Source of the DNA: Duganella sp. Root336D2
GTDB taxonomy: Bacteria > Pseudomonadota > Gammaproteobacteria > Burkholderiales > Burkholderiaceae_D
Direction: 5' to 3'
Assembly (NCBI RefSeq): GCF_001425005.1
Contig: NZ_LMDB01000012.1
Location: 1-64,000 of the forward strand
Length of the DNA stretch: 64,000 bases
A model generated the notes under the pieces. It ran no database searches. It had not been told where the DNA came from and saw only the letters and a program-made list of their open reading frames with translations. Made by a program: the position numbers and the translations under genes. This document shows positions 24,028 through 32,636 of the stretch, one piece after another; the stretch's first letter is position 1, and the number at the start of each line of letters is the position of its first letter.

Positions 24028-24933
24028 TCAGTGTTCAATGTGGAAGGTTTCGTGTAGTTCGTCCAGCAGGTCGGCGGATTCGTCCTCGTTCATGCCGAGG
24101 TGGCGGCAGGCGGCCTCGCCGCCTTTTTCCCATTCCAGCGAAGCGCTGTTGCCGTGGTAGCGCTGGATGGCGCGTTCGGCCAGCACCGCACCGGCGACCA
24201 GGGCGCGGATCGCGTCGTCGGTGGCGTCGTCGCCCAGCACTTCGTAATCGTGATGGTGCAGGATGGCCCAGGATACGTCCGGCGACAGGCCCCAGTTGCG
24301 CGCCAGCAGGCAGCCGATGGCGGCGTGGTTGGTGGTGTGGCGCGCATCTTCGATCTCGGTGAACTTGCGGGTGGCGGCGCCGTTGCAGATGTCCAGCGTC
24401 TGGCCGTAATCGTCAAAGCGCGCCATCAGGATCGGGATGCCGATGTCGCAGAACAGGCCGAACGTGTGGGCGATATCGGGCGGCGCCAGGCGCAGCTTGC
24501 GCGCAATGAAGACCAGGGCCTGGGCGCGGCAGGACGACACTTCCCAGAACTGGTTCAGGGCCGGGTTGTTGGCGCCGACTGCGTCGCGCGCCAGGATGCC
24601 GGTCAACATGGCGGCGCACTGGTTAATGCCGAGGAAATTAATGGCCTGCTCAACCGACTTGGCTTTGCGTGCCGCGCCGTAAAACGGCGAGTTGGCGAGT
24701 TTCAGCAGGGCGCCCGACATGCCCACGTCGTTGCCGATGATGCGCGCGATGGCGCGCGGCGACGGATCTGGTTGCGCCAGTTCGCGCTGCAGGTCGACCA
24801 GCAGGCTGGGACGCGGCGGGATGCGGATGGAGCGCAACAGCGCGTCTTCTGCGGTCGTATTGTGGGCCGGGAGCCGGGTTGCTGCTGTTGTCATTTTGCT
24901 TCGAGGGTTATGCTGCTGGACGGGCAACGCCAT
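24028..24933 (-). CDS. HDOD domain signalling protein
   Basis: A protein of 301 aa from the ATG at 24933, or 288 aa from MTTAATRLPAHNT at 24894; neither has a strong ribosome site. The HDOD domain spans about 45-245: SPRAIARIIGNDVGMSGALL, INFLGINQCAAM, then HTFGLFCDIGIPIL and the HD-like tail WAILHHHDYEVLG. HDOD proteins act in signal transduction and often pair with c-di-GMP systems, but many lack hydrolase activity. The gene leads into the DUF2863 gene. Confidence 0.9.
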   Translation of the reverse strand: MALPVQQHNPRSKMTTAATRLPAHNTTAEDALLRSIRIPPRPSLLVDLQRELAQPDPSPRAIARIIGNDVGMSGALLKLANSPFYGAARKAKSVEQAINFLGINQCAAMLTGILARDAVGANNPALNQFWEVSSCRAQALVFIARKLRLAPPDIAHTFGLFCDIGIPILMARFDDYGQTLDICNGAATRKFTEIEDARHTTNHAAIGCLLARNWGLSPDVSWAILHHHDYEVLGDDATDDAIRALVAGAVLAERAIQRYHGNSASLEWEKGGEAACRHLGMNEDESADLLDELHETFHIEH

Positions 24934-24994
24934 TATCGCCTGTTTTTGCCTGCAACCCGGGGCACGAATGGGTTTTTTTCATCAGCATTGCTCC

Positions 24995-26168
24995 GTGAAA
25001 CCCCGTCCTTCAAGGCGGGGAGTGAAAGGAGCCGACTGCGAAGCAGTCGTTCCCCTTGAGATTAGTGAAATACTGTATGAAATTACAGTATGATTCTCGT
25101 CTTTCGTTATCGTGTGAAATCGCTGAACGGGCTCCTCAATCAATGGGGCCGTTCGGTGAATTTCGTCTGGAACTACTGCAATGACCGGCAGAAGGATGCC
25201 CTGCGGTTCTGGCGCCCTTGGCTGACGGGTTTTGACTGAACAATCTGACGAAGGGCAGCAGCAAAGAACTTGGACTGCATTCCGGCAACATCAATGCTGT
25301 TTGCGAACAGTACGCCAAATCCCGAGGGCAACACCGTCGACCTTATTTGCGTTACCGTGGGCGTAGAACTCTGGGCTGGGTACCCTTGAAGGGGCGCGAC
25401 CTGCACCGGGAAGGCGATGCGTTTCGCTTTGCGGGACATACCTTCCGTGTGTTCAACTCGCGGCCTCTGCCGGAGGGCAAGATCAAGGATGGCACCTGTT
25501 TTTCGCAAGACAGCCGGGGCAACTGGTTCCTCAATATTGTGATCGAAGTTTCCGAACCGCCGGTTCGTCCGCTCGATCAGGGAGTTGGTATTGATCTGGG
25601 TTTGAAAGACTTGGCCGTGCTGTCTGATACCAAGAGGATTCCTGCGCCTGGTTTCTACCGCAAGGCCGAAGCGGCGCTCGCGGTGGCGCAGCGTGCGCAT
25701 AAACGGCGCAGGATCAAGGCCATCCATGCCTATACGGCACGCTGCCGGATCGATTTTCTACATAAAGAATCGTTGAAGATCGCACGTGCCTTCGACCATA
25801 TCGCTGTCGGTCATGTCAATGCCGCCGGACTCGCCCAGACCAGCCTGGCGAAGTCCGTGCTTGATGCAGGCTGGTCGTCCTTCCGGAGAATGCTGGCGTA
25901 CAAGGCCGTTAGGCATGGCGCGCGGTATGTGGAAGTCGACGAACGTTTTACTACCAAGACCTGCTCGAATTGTGGAACCCCAATCCAGATTCGAGCGCCA
26001 AGGCGGGGACCGAGAGGAATCGCAGGCCTTGGAATAAGAGCGTGGGCATGCAGTGATTGCGGTGAAGTACATGATCGTGATCTCAACGCTGCGAAAAACA
26101 TTCTCCGTCGCGGGCGTGCGACGCTGGTTGCAGGAATCCCCGTCCTTTAGGGCGCGGAGGACGTCAAG
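24995..26168 (+). mobile_element. Lone tnpB element of IS200/IS605 type (no tnpA), frameshifted
   Basis: A tnpB-only (IS1341-like) element without an accompanying Y1 transposase. The left end has a bulged hairpin CCCCGTCCTTCAAGGCGGGG (25001-25020) and a second GACTGC-GAA-GCAGTC stem. The right end has a related CCCCGTCCTTTAGGGCGCGG hairpin after the stop (about 26138-26158). Similar ends at both sides support a complete insertion. Mobilisation would need a TnpA in trans. Exact termini are estimated. Confidence 0.72.
25090..26150 (+). pseudogene. tnpB: TnpB-family RNA-guided nuclease gene, frameshifted
   Basis: The ATG at 25090 begins MILVFRYRVKSLNGLLNQWG and runs 49 residues to a TGA at 25237. 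The reading continues in the next frame from 25236 as LNNLTKGSSKELGLHSGN, so a one-base deletion (GATCTG to GACTG) explains the break. The downstream part has the RuvC-I aspartate in GVGIDLGLKDLAVL, a four-Cys zinc ribbon (CSNCG ... CSDCG) and the last aspartate in VHDRDLNAAKNIL. The usual RuvC-II glutamate position reads HIAVGHVNAAGL, while a glutamate lies in EVDERFTTKTCS just before the ribbon. Confidence 0.85.
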
Positions 26169-26186
26169 CCTAAATGGCAGGATTGC

Positions 26187-26199
26187 TATAATCGATAGC
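26187..26199 (+). promoter_or_regulatory. TATAAT -10 box placed for a leaderless glycosylase transcript
   Basis: A perfect TATAAT (26187-26192) ends 7 bases before the ATG of the glycosylase gene, so transcription would start at or next to the start codon. No good -35 is visible; the position expected for it falls at the right edge of the tnpB element. Insertion may have replaced or altered the native promoter. The motif is seen; its use is inferred. Confidence 0.45.
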
Positions 26200-26769
26200 A
26201 TGTCTCCCCACATTTTGGCCGGTATCGATTTCAGTGCTCCTGCACAGCAAGTGGGGCGCCGCCTGATCGGCGTGACAGTGCTCGTCAATGGCGTGGGCGG
26301 CCGTATTGTCGAGGTGGAGGCGTATGACCGCGAAGATCCGGCTTCGCACGCCTTTGCCGGCAGGACGGCGCGCAATTTCGCCATGTTCGGCCCGCCGGCC
26401 CATGCCTATGTCTACCTGTCGCATGGCATCCACTGGTGCATGAACTTTGTCTGCCAGGAGGAGGGGCATGGGGCCGGGGTGCTGATCCGGGCCATTGAGC
26501 CGCTGGAAGGCATCGCGCAGATGCAGGCGCGGCGCGGCCTGGAGGATGTGCGGCTGCTGTGCTCGGGGCCGGGGCGGCTGGCGCAGGCCATGGGCGTGAC
26601 GCGCGAGCTGAATGCCATGCCGCTCGGCGCAGCGCCGTTCGAACTGCTGCCGCGCAAGGGGCGGGTGCAGGTCGTGGCCGGGCCGCGTATCGGGATTTCA
26701 AAGGCGGTGGACGTTCCGTGGCGCTTCGGCCTGGCCGGCTCGCCGTTTGTCAGCCGCCCATTCCGCTAA
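26200..26769 (+). CDS. 3-methyladenine DNA glycosylase (AAG/MPG family)
   Basis: A 189-aa base-excision repair enzyme removing alkylated purines. AAG-family landmarks: [14 protein letters not shown], then [20 protein letters not shown] with the catalytic-region E and [21 protein letters not shown] with the substrate-flipping tyrosine, and [12 protein letters not shown] followed by [14 protein letters not shown]. The length is typical of bacterial AAG. No ribosome site precedes the ATG at 26200, consistent with leaderless expression. The 3' end overlaps the convergent chemoreceptor gene by 72 bases. Confidence 0.9.
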   Translation: MSPHILAGIDFSAPAQQVGRRLIGVTVLVNGVGGRIVEVEAYDREDPASHAFAGRTARNFAMFGPPAHAYVYLSHGIHWCMNFVCQEEGHGAGVLIRAIEPLEGIAQMQARRGLEDVRLLCSGPGRLAQAMGVTRELNAMPLGAAPFELLPRKGRVQVVAGPRIGISKAVDVPWRFGLAGSPFVSRPFR

Positions 26770-28422
26770 GCCCTGCCGCGCGCGCATCGGGCTGTTAGCG
26801 GTGCGCCGGTCGCCTTTCGGCGCTGTCTCACCATGATCTTCGGCGGCCAGTTTCGTACCCGCTTGCGGTGACGCTTCATCACCGAGCTCAAACACGGCAA
26901 CCGCCTGCGCCAGCCCGGCGGCCTGCTCCTGCAAGCTCGCTGCCGCCGCTGCTGCCTGTTCGACCAACGCGGCATTCTGCTGGGTGACATCATCAATCTG
27001 CCCCACTGCCTGGTTGACCTCAGTAATCCCGCGTGCCTGCTCCGCACTGGCATCGCTGATGCGCTGGATGATGCTGCCAACTTGCCGTACCGAGGCCACG
27101 ATATCGCCCATGCTGCCGCCAGCCTCGCCAACCGACTCCGCGCCGCGGTCGATCGTCGCCACCGATGCATTGATCAGCGCCTTGATTTCATGCGCCGCAG
27201 TCCCACTGCGCTGTGCCAGCGTCCGCACTTCAGCCGCAACGACAGCAAACCCGCGCCCCTGTTCGCCGGCCCGCGCCGCTTCCACTGCGGCATTCAAAGC
27301 CAGGATATTGGTCTGGAACGCGATCCCGTCAATTACCCCGATGATTTCGACGATCTTGCGGGACGAGGCGCGAATCGCTTCCATGGTCTGCACCGCATCG
27401 GACACCGCTGCGCCGCCGCGCGCCGCGAGCTCGTTGGCGTTGGCGGCTACCTGGCAAGCCTCGCGCGCATGTTCCGCATTGCTGCGCACTGCCGCCGCCA
27501 GGCTGTCGACCGCGCTGGCGGTTTCCTCCAGCGAGCTTGCCTGCAATTCGGTGCGTGCCGACAGATCCATATTCCCGGTCGCGATCTCGCGCGCGGCAAG
27601 GTCGATCTGCTGCACCGCGCCGCGAATCGCGCGGATGGTGCCGTTCAACTGGGCTACGCTGCCGTCCAGCGCGCGCGCCGTATCGCCGATCTCGTCGCGT
27701 CCCTTTGCCGGAGGCCTTGGCGCCAACTGTCCCGATGCCAGGCTGCGCACGCCGTCGCCGATGGACTGGATATCCCGCAGCAGCGCGCGCCTCACCAGCA
27801 TCGACACTGCCAGCGACAAGGCTACCGATAGCGCCAGCAAGCCCGCCATCGTCATCCCCAGCAAGCGGAACTCCTGCCGCGCCCCTGCGTAGGCCGCCTC
27901 GCTCAGCGACTTCTCCAGGGCAGCCAGTTGCGACAACTGCATATCCAGGGCCGCGAACTGGCGCTCCGCCTTCGCCATGGCGTTGGTCGCAATCGACTGG
28001 TCCACTTGCGCCAGCTCGATGGTCTCCTGCACCGCCTTGCGGTAGCTTGCCAGCGCTTCTTGCGAAACAGCCAGCAAAGCGCGCTCGTCGGCCGCCGCCG
28101 CGCGCGCAAGGTGCTGCAGCCGCGTGCCGACTGCGCCATGCCGGTTGCGGATTTGCGCCGTCAGCGCATCGAGCCGCGCCTGCGCAAAGCTGCCGTTGAT
28201 CCAGGCCAGGAGCTGGTAAATATTGGCGTGCGCCATGCGCGCCTCGCCCGCCACATCCGCCACCGCCTGCAGCCGCGCCGCCCGCAACTGCACCAGGTTT
28301 TCCATTGATGCGTTCTGCCGCACCATGCCGAACCAGGCGCATGCCGCTGTCGCCAGCAGCAGCGCCAGTACCACGCCCGGCGCCAGCAGCAGCTTGGGTC
28401 CAATCCGCAGTCGGTTCAGCAT
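26698..28422 (-). CDS. Methyl-accepting chemotaxis protein (4HB sensor type)
   Basis: A 574-aa chemoreceptor. TM1 (about 10-30), a periplasmic four-helix-bundle-like sensor domain (about 31-190), TM2 (about 191-212), HAMP (about 213-265) and a cytoplasmic signalling domain follow. The conserved tip reads [20 protein letters not shown], then [20 protein letters not shown]. The Ala-rich C-terminus lacks an obvious CheR-binding pentapeptide. The gene lies 9 bases after the secreted Cache gene, so the two probably work together. The ATG at 28422 has AGGAG. Confidence 0.95.
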   Translation of the reverse strand: MLNRLRIGPKLLLAPGVVLALLLATAACAWFGMVRQNASMENLVQLRAARLQAVADVAGEARMAHANIYQLLAWINGSFAQARLDALTAQIRNRHGAVGTRLQHLARAAAADERALLAVSQEALASYRKAVQETIELAQVDQSIATNAMAKAERQFAALDMQLSQLAALEKSLSEAAYAGARQEFRLLGMTMAGLLALSVALSLAVSMLVRRALLRDIQSIGDGVRSLASGQLAPRPPAKGRDEIGDTARALDGSVAQLNGTIRAIRGAVQQIDLAAREIATGNMDLSARTELQASSLEETASAVDSLAAAVRSNAEHAREACQVAANANELAARGGAAVSDAVQTMEAIRASSRKIVEIIGVIDGIAFQTNILALNAAVEAARAGEQGRGFAVVAAEVRTLAQRSGTAAHEIKALINASVATIDRGAESVGEAGGSMGDIVASVRQVGSIIQRISDASAEQARGITEVNQAVGQIDDVTQQNAALVEQAAAAAASLQEQAAGLAQAVAVFELGDEASPQAGTKLAAEDHGETAPKGDRRTANSPMRARQGLAEWAADKRRAGQAEAPRNVHRL

Positions 28423-28431
28423 GGCCGTCTC

Positions 28432-28881
28432 CTACTTTTTGTAGATGCCTGCTTCCAGCACCGCATCGCCGACGCGCTGGATATAGGTGGTCTTCGGCTC
28501 GATCTTGCCGGTGGTGGGATTCTTGTACATGTAGTCGACCCAGCCCTTGCCCTTTTTTGCGGCCAGCTCGATGATCTCGCGCCGGTATTTCTTGCCGCTG
28601 GCATCCGGCACGTCGGTCAGGTCCTTGCCGACGATGGTGGGATTGACCGGATGCGCCAGCACGATGCCCGACTGCAGGTCGCGGATATCGACGTACAAAG
28701 CGCCCTGGATGAATTCGGGATCCTTGGCGGAGATCTTCTCGATGAATTTGTCCTTGCCATGCTGCTTGATGAAGCTAGCGCCTTTTTCCACCATGGCGAT
28801 GGCGTCCTTCTCGGTCGGTTCGCTGGCGTCGGCCGCCGCCACGGAGAGGAAGAGCAGTGATGCGGTCAGGATGCGTTTCAT
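28432..28881 (-). CDS. Secreted single-Cache-domain protein
   Basis: A 149-aa protein from the ATG at 28881 (AAGGAG upstream). A signal peptide covers residues 1-19 (ILTASLLFLSVAAADA). The rest is one small Cache fold: EKDAIAMVEKGASFIKQHGK, GALYVDIRDLQSGIVLAHPV, VGKDLTDVPDASG, GWVDYMYKNPTTGKIEPKT. Cache domains bind small ligands such as organic acids. Because it is exported and sits in an operon with a chemoreceptor, it may be a detached ligand-binding subunit (inference). Confidence 0.88.
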   Translation of the reverse strand: MKRILTASLLFLSVAAADASEPTEKDAIAMVEKGASFIKQHGKDKFIEKISAKDPEFIQGALYVDIRDLQSGIVLAHPVNPTIVGKDLTDVPDASGKKYRREIIELAAKKGKGWVDYMYKNPTTGKIEPKTTYIQRVGDAVLEAGIYKK

Positions 28882-29052
28882 GCCGGGCTCCTTGGGTGGG
28901 ATGGAAGCCCAACTGTACGTCTGCGCACCTGGTCGGGAGTTGCGCAAACGCAAGCTCGTAGGATTTTTCCGGCTGGGTATTGAGCTACGGCAATAGGCCG
29001 TTTCTTAAGCGGACCATCATGAAGTCCTAGCCCACCCACCCAGGAGTACGTC

Positions 29053-30429
29053 ATGACCGCCGATGCCCTGCCCAAGTTCAAGCCATACACCCGCCAAACC
29101 ATCCGCCAGGCGCCGCAGTGGGAGTTGCTGACGCCCGAGCAGCAGGAGGCAGTGCAGGTCATCTCGCATGTGCTGCCGTTCCGCACCAACCAGTATGTGC
29201 TGGAGCAGCTGATCGACTGGGACAATATCCCGGACGATCCGATCTACCGCCTGGTATTCCCGCACCGCGACATGCTGCCCGCGCACGAGTACTGGCAGCT
29301 GCGCGACCTGGTGCTGGTGAAGCAGGATGACGCGGCCGCGCAACAGTTGGTGCGGCAGATCCGCCTGCGCATGAATCCCCATCCGGCGGGGCAGATGACG
29401 CACAACGTGCCGCGTGTGAACGATGCCCCGTTGCGCGGCTTGCAGCACAAATACAAGGAAACAGTGCTGTTCTTCCCCAGCGCCGGCCAGACCTGCCACG
29501 CTTACTGCACCTTCTGCTTCCGCTGGCCGCAGTTCGTCGGCATGGACGATATGAAGTTCGATGCGCGCGAAACCACGCAGCTGGTGGAATACCTGAAGAC
29601 GCACAAGGATGTGACGGACGTGCTGATCACGGGCGGCGACCCGATGATCATGAATACGCGCTCGATGGAGGAGATCATCACGCCGCTGCTTGGGCCGGGA
29701 CTGGAGCATATCCAGAATATCCGCGTCGGCACCAAGTCCGTATCGTACTGGCCGCAGCGCTATGTCAGCGACCGCGATGCCGACGATTTGCTGCGCCTGT
29801 TCGAGCGTGTCGTTGCGTCGGGCAAGAACATGGCGATCATGGGGCATTACAGCCATGCGGTGGAGTTGAGGCAGGAAGTGGCGCAGCAGGCCGTCAAGCG
29901 GATCGTCGGCACCGGCGCCACCCTGCGCATGCAAGGGCCCTTGATCAGGCATATCAACGAGGACCCGGCCAGCTGGGCCGAACTGTGGCGCACCGGGGTG
30001 AGGCTGGGGGCGATCCCCTACTACATGTTCGTGGAACGCGATACCGGGCCGCGCGAGTATTTCCAGTTGCCGCTGGCGCGTGCGCACGAAGTGTTCCAGC
30101 AGGCTTACCAGATGGTCTCCGGCCTGGCGCGCACCGTGCGTGGGCCCTCCATGAGCGCCTTCCCCGGCAAGGTGGTGATTGACGGCGTGGCGCAGGTCGG
30201 CGGCGAAAAGGTGTTCGCGCTGCAGTTCCTTCAGGCGCGCAACGCGGATTGGGTACGCAAGCCGTTCTACGCCAAGTACGACCCGACCGCGACCTGGTTC
30301 GACCAGCTTCGTCCGGCATTCGGCCGCGATAAATTCTTCTTTGAGGAGGGCGGGCAGGGACCCGGGCATGTGCCGGGTGCGGCGACCGTGCCGGTACTGC
30401 CGCGCCGCGTGATTCCGCTGGTCGCCTAG
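29053..30429 (+). CDS. KamA-family radical SAM aminomutase
   Basis: A 458-aa radical SAM enzyme resembling lysine 2,3-aminomutase. The [4Fe-4S]-binding motif C148-x3-C152-x2-C155 lies in TCHAYCTFCFRW. Other blocks are VLITGGDPMIMNTRSMEEII, VGTKSVSYWPQRYV and GHYSHAVELRQE. PLP is normally bound by a C-terminal lysine. It may convert lysine or another amino acid to a beta-amino acid used as osmolyte, precursor or EF-P modification, but the substrate cannot be read off. It begins an operon with an MFS transporter 9 bases away. Confidence 0.9.
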   Translation: MTADALPKFKPYTRQTIRQAPQWELLTPEQQEAVQVISHVLPFRTNQYVLEQLIDWDNIPDDPIYRLVFPHRDMLPAHEYWQLRDLVLVKQDDAAAQQLVRQIRLRMNPHPAGQMTHNVPRVNDAPLRGLQHKYKETVLFFPSAGQTCHAYCTFCFRWPQFVGMDDMKFDARETTQLVEYLKTHKDVTDVLITGGDPMIMNTRSMEEIITPLLGPGLEHIQNIRVGTKSVSYWPQRYVSDRDADDLLRLFERVVASGKNMAIMGHYSHAVELRQEVAQQAVKRIVGTGATLRMQGPLIRHINEDPASWAELWRTGVRLGAIPYYMFVERDTGPREYFQLPLARAHEVFQQAYQMVSGLARTVRGPSMSAFPGKVVIDGVAQVGGEKVFALQFLQARNADWVRKPFYAKYDPTATWFDQLRPAFGRDKFFFEEGGQGPGHVPGAATVPVLPRRVIPLVA

Positions 30430-30438
30430 GAGCATGCG

Positions 30439-31731
30439 ATGCGCTCGCCCGCCGCCGCTCCCGATACTCCTGCAGCAGCGGTGGCGCCAGTGCGCTGGTG
30501 GCGCGGGCGCGAGCGTATGCCGGGCACCCTGTCAGGTCCCGCCACGCTGTTCCTGGTGTTCATTCCCTTCGCGCTGGGGCACTACGTCTCATGGCTGCTG
30601 CGCAGTGTGAACGCCATGCTGGCGCCGCAGCTCGTGGCGCAGGCGAACCTGACGTCCGCGCAGCTCGGCATGCTGACCAGCACCTATTTCCTCGCCTTCG
30701 CATTTGCCCAGATCCCGATCGGCATTGCCCTGGACCGGTATGGGCCGCGCCGCGTGCAATTCGTGCTGCTGCTGGTTGCCGCAGTCGGCACGCTTGCCTT
30801 TGCAGGCGGCCGGGACTTCGCGGGCCTGGCGATTGCCCGCGCGCTGATGGGGTTCGGGCTCGGGGCGTGCTTCATGTCCGCCATCAAGGCCCTCACCACC
30901 TGGCTGCCCGCGCACAAAGTTCCGTCGGTACAGGGCTACCTGATCGCTGCCGGCGGGCTTGGCGCCGCAACCGCCACCTTGCCGGTGCGCCTGGCCTTGC
31001 AGCATATGAGCTGGCAATGGCTGATGATCGGATTGGCCGGCGCCTGTATTCTCGTCGCGCTGCTGATCCTCCTTCTTGCGCCGACGCCGCCAGCCGCGCC
31101 GCCGCGTCCATTCACCCGCAACGCGCTGGTGGAGATATTCGGCCACCCGGTGTTTCGCGAGACGGCAATGCTGGTACTGCTGCCGCACACTGTATTCTTC
31201 GGCGTGCAGGGGCTGTGGATCGCCCGTTGGCTGGCCGACGTGCCGCGCTACGGTGAACAAGCGATCGCCTGGCTGCTTTACCTCGGCATGGCGGCCGTGA
31301 TCTTCGGCTCGATCGCGGTCGGTCAGTTGACCGAGTTCGCGACGAAGCGGGGCTGGCGCACGCTGGATGTGGCGGCGGCCGGCGTGCTGTTGTTCTTGCT
31401 GCTGCAATGCGTTTTTGTATCCGGATGGCGGCCAGCGCAACAGGTGCTGCCGGTGCTGTTCATGCTGGTGGGCTGCGTCACCGGCATGGAATATTCAATT
31501 GTTTCGCAGGCCATGCCGCCAGCATTGACGGGCCGCGCTTCGACTTGCCTGAACTTGCTGATCTTCGTTGGCGCCTTCGTGGTGCAGGCCGGCTTCGGCC
31601 AGGTGATCGGCCTGTGGCAGCCATCGCCCCTCGGGCATTACCCCATCGCCGCCTATCAATACGCCTTCGCTTTGCTGGTGCTGATCCAGTTGCCGGGCCT
31701 GTGCCGCTACCTGCTCCGGCGCTTCCGGTAA
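30439..31731 (+). CDS. MFS transporter paired with the KamA-like enzyme
   Basis: A 430-aa major facilitator with about 12 hydrophobic helices after a 35-residue Ala/Pro-rich cytosolic N-terminus. The cytoplasmic loop 2-3 signature is PIGIALDRYGPRRVQF, and helix 4 begins ARALMGFGLGACFMSAIKA. Co-transcription with kamA-like gene 29053-30429 suggests it exports or imports the aminomutase substrate or product (inference). The next gene starts 30 bases downstream. Confidence 0.9.
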   Translation: MRSPAAAPDTPAAAVAPVRWWRGRERMPGTLSGPATLFLVFIPFALGHYVSWLLRSVNAMLAPQLVAQANLTSAQLGMLTSTYFLAFAFAQIPIGIALDRYGPRRVQFVLLLVAAVGTLAFAGGRDFAGLAIARALMGFGLGACFMSAIKALTTWLPAHKVPSVQGYLIAAGGLGAATATLPVRLALQHMSWQWLMIGLAGACILVALLILLLAPTPPAAPPRPFTRNALVEIFGHPVFRETAMLVLLPHTVFFGVQGLWIARWLADVPRYGEQAIAWLLYLGMAAVIFGSIAVGQLTEFATKRGWRTLDVAAAGVLLFLLLQCVFVSGWRPAQQVLPVLFMLVGCVTGMEYSIVSQAMPPALTGRASTCLNLLIFVGAFVVQAGFGQVIGLWQPSPLGHYPIAAYQYAFALLVLIQLPGLCRYLLRRFR

Positions 31732-31761
31732 AATGTCGCCTTCAACAAGAAGGAAGATAGT

Positions 31762-32607
31762 ATGAAACTGGTTCGTTACGGCCGTATAGGCAAAGAAAAA
31801 CCTGGCCTGATCGATGAATTCGGCAAACTGCGCGACCTGTCCGGCGAAATCAGCGACTTCGCTGGCGCCAACCTGTCCGACAAGGTGCTGCGCAAGCTGG
31901 CCAAGATCGATCCCGAAACGCTGCCGGTAGTGCGCGGCAACCCGCGGTTCGGCGTACCGGTTGCCAAGGTGGGAAAATTTATCGGTGTAGGCCTGAACTA
32001 CGCCGACCACGCGAAGGAAGCCGGCCTGCCGATTCCGAGTGAACCGATTATTTTCATGAAGGCGATCACCTGCCTGTCCGGCGCGGACGATCCGATCATG
32101 CTGCCCAAAGGCTCGAAGAAGACCGATTGGGAAGTGGAGCTGGGCGTGGTGATCGGCACCCGCGCGCGCAACGTCAGCGAGGAAGACGCGGAAAAGCATA
32201 TCGCCGGCTACTGCGTGGTGAATGATGTGTCGGAACGCGAATTCCAGCTGGAGAACGGCGGCACCTGGGACAAGGGCAAGGGTTGCGATACTTTCGGCCC
32301 GGTTGGCCCGTGGCTGGTGACACGCGACGAAGTGTGGGACCTGGACAAGCTGGACCTCTACCTTGAGGTGAATGACAAGCGCATGCAGACCGGCTGCACC
32401 GAGACCATGATTTTCAAGGTACCGCAGCTGATTGCATATATCTCGCGCTTCATGACGCTGGAGCCGGGCGATATCATCGCCACCGGCACGCCGCCCGGTG
32501 TGGGGCTGGCGCGCAAACGGTTCCTGAAGAAGGGGGATTTTGTGCGGCTGGGTATTGCCGGCCTGGGCGAGCAGCAGCAGGACGTGATCGGCTACCAGGA
32601 GTTCTAA
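31762..32607 (+). CDS. Fumarylacetoacetate hydrolase family protein
   Basis: A 281-aa enzyme of the FAH superfamily (ureidoglycolate lyase / 2-hydroxyhepta-2,4-diene-1,7-dioate isomerase-like). Family blocks are FIGVGLNYADHAKEAGLP, EPIIFMKAITCLSGADDPI and DWEVELGVVIG, whose acidic residues bind the divalent metal, then GYCVVNDVSEREFQ, FDTFGPVGPWL and GDIIATGTPPGVG. It has GGAAG six bases before the ATG at 31762. Substrate is probably a hydroxy-acid of aromatic or purine catabolism; not decidable here. Confidence 0.92.
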   Translation: MKLVRYGRIGKEKPGLIDEFGKLRDLSGEISDFAGANLSDKVLRKLAKIDPETLPVVRGNPRFGVPVAKVGKFIGVGLNYADHAKEAGLPIPSEPIIFMKAITCLSGADDPIMLPKGSKKTDWEVELGVVIGTRARNVSEEDAEKHIAGYCVVNDVSEREFQLENGGTWDKGKGCDTFGPVGPWLVTRDEVWDLDKLDLYLEVNDKRMQTGCTETMIFKVPQLIAYISRFMTLEPGDIIATGTPPGVGLARKRFLKKGDFVRLGIAGLGEQQQDVIGYQEF

Positions 32608-32636
32608 TCCAGGCCCGCGGCCGCCGCACGTCACTG

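Noticed and set aside
22898..24160. Plus-strand frame opposite DUF2863
   Set aside because: The minus-strand DUF2863 protein has the conserved pattern and good composition; this frame does not.
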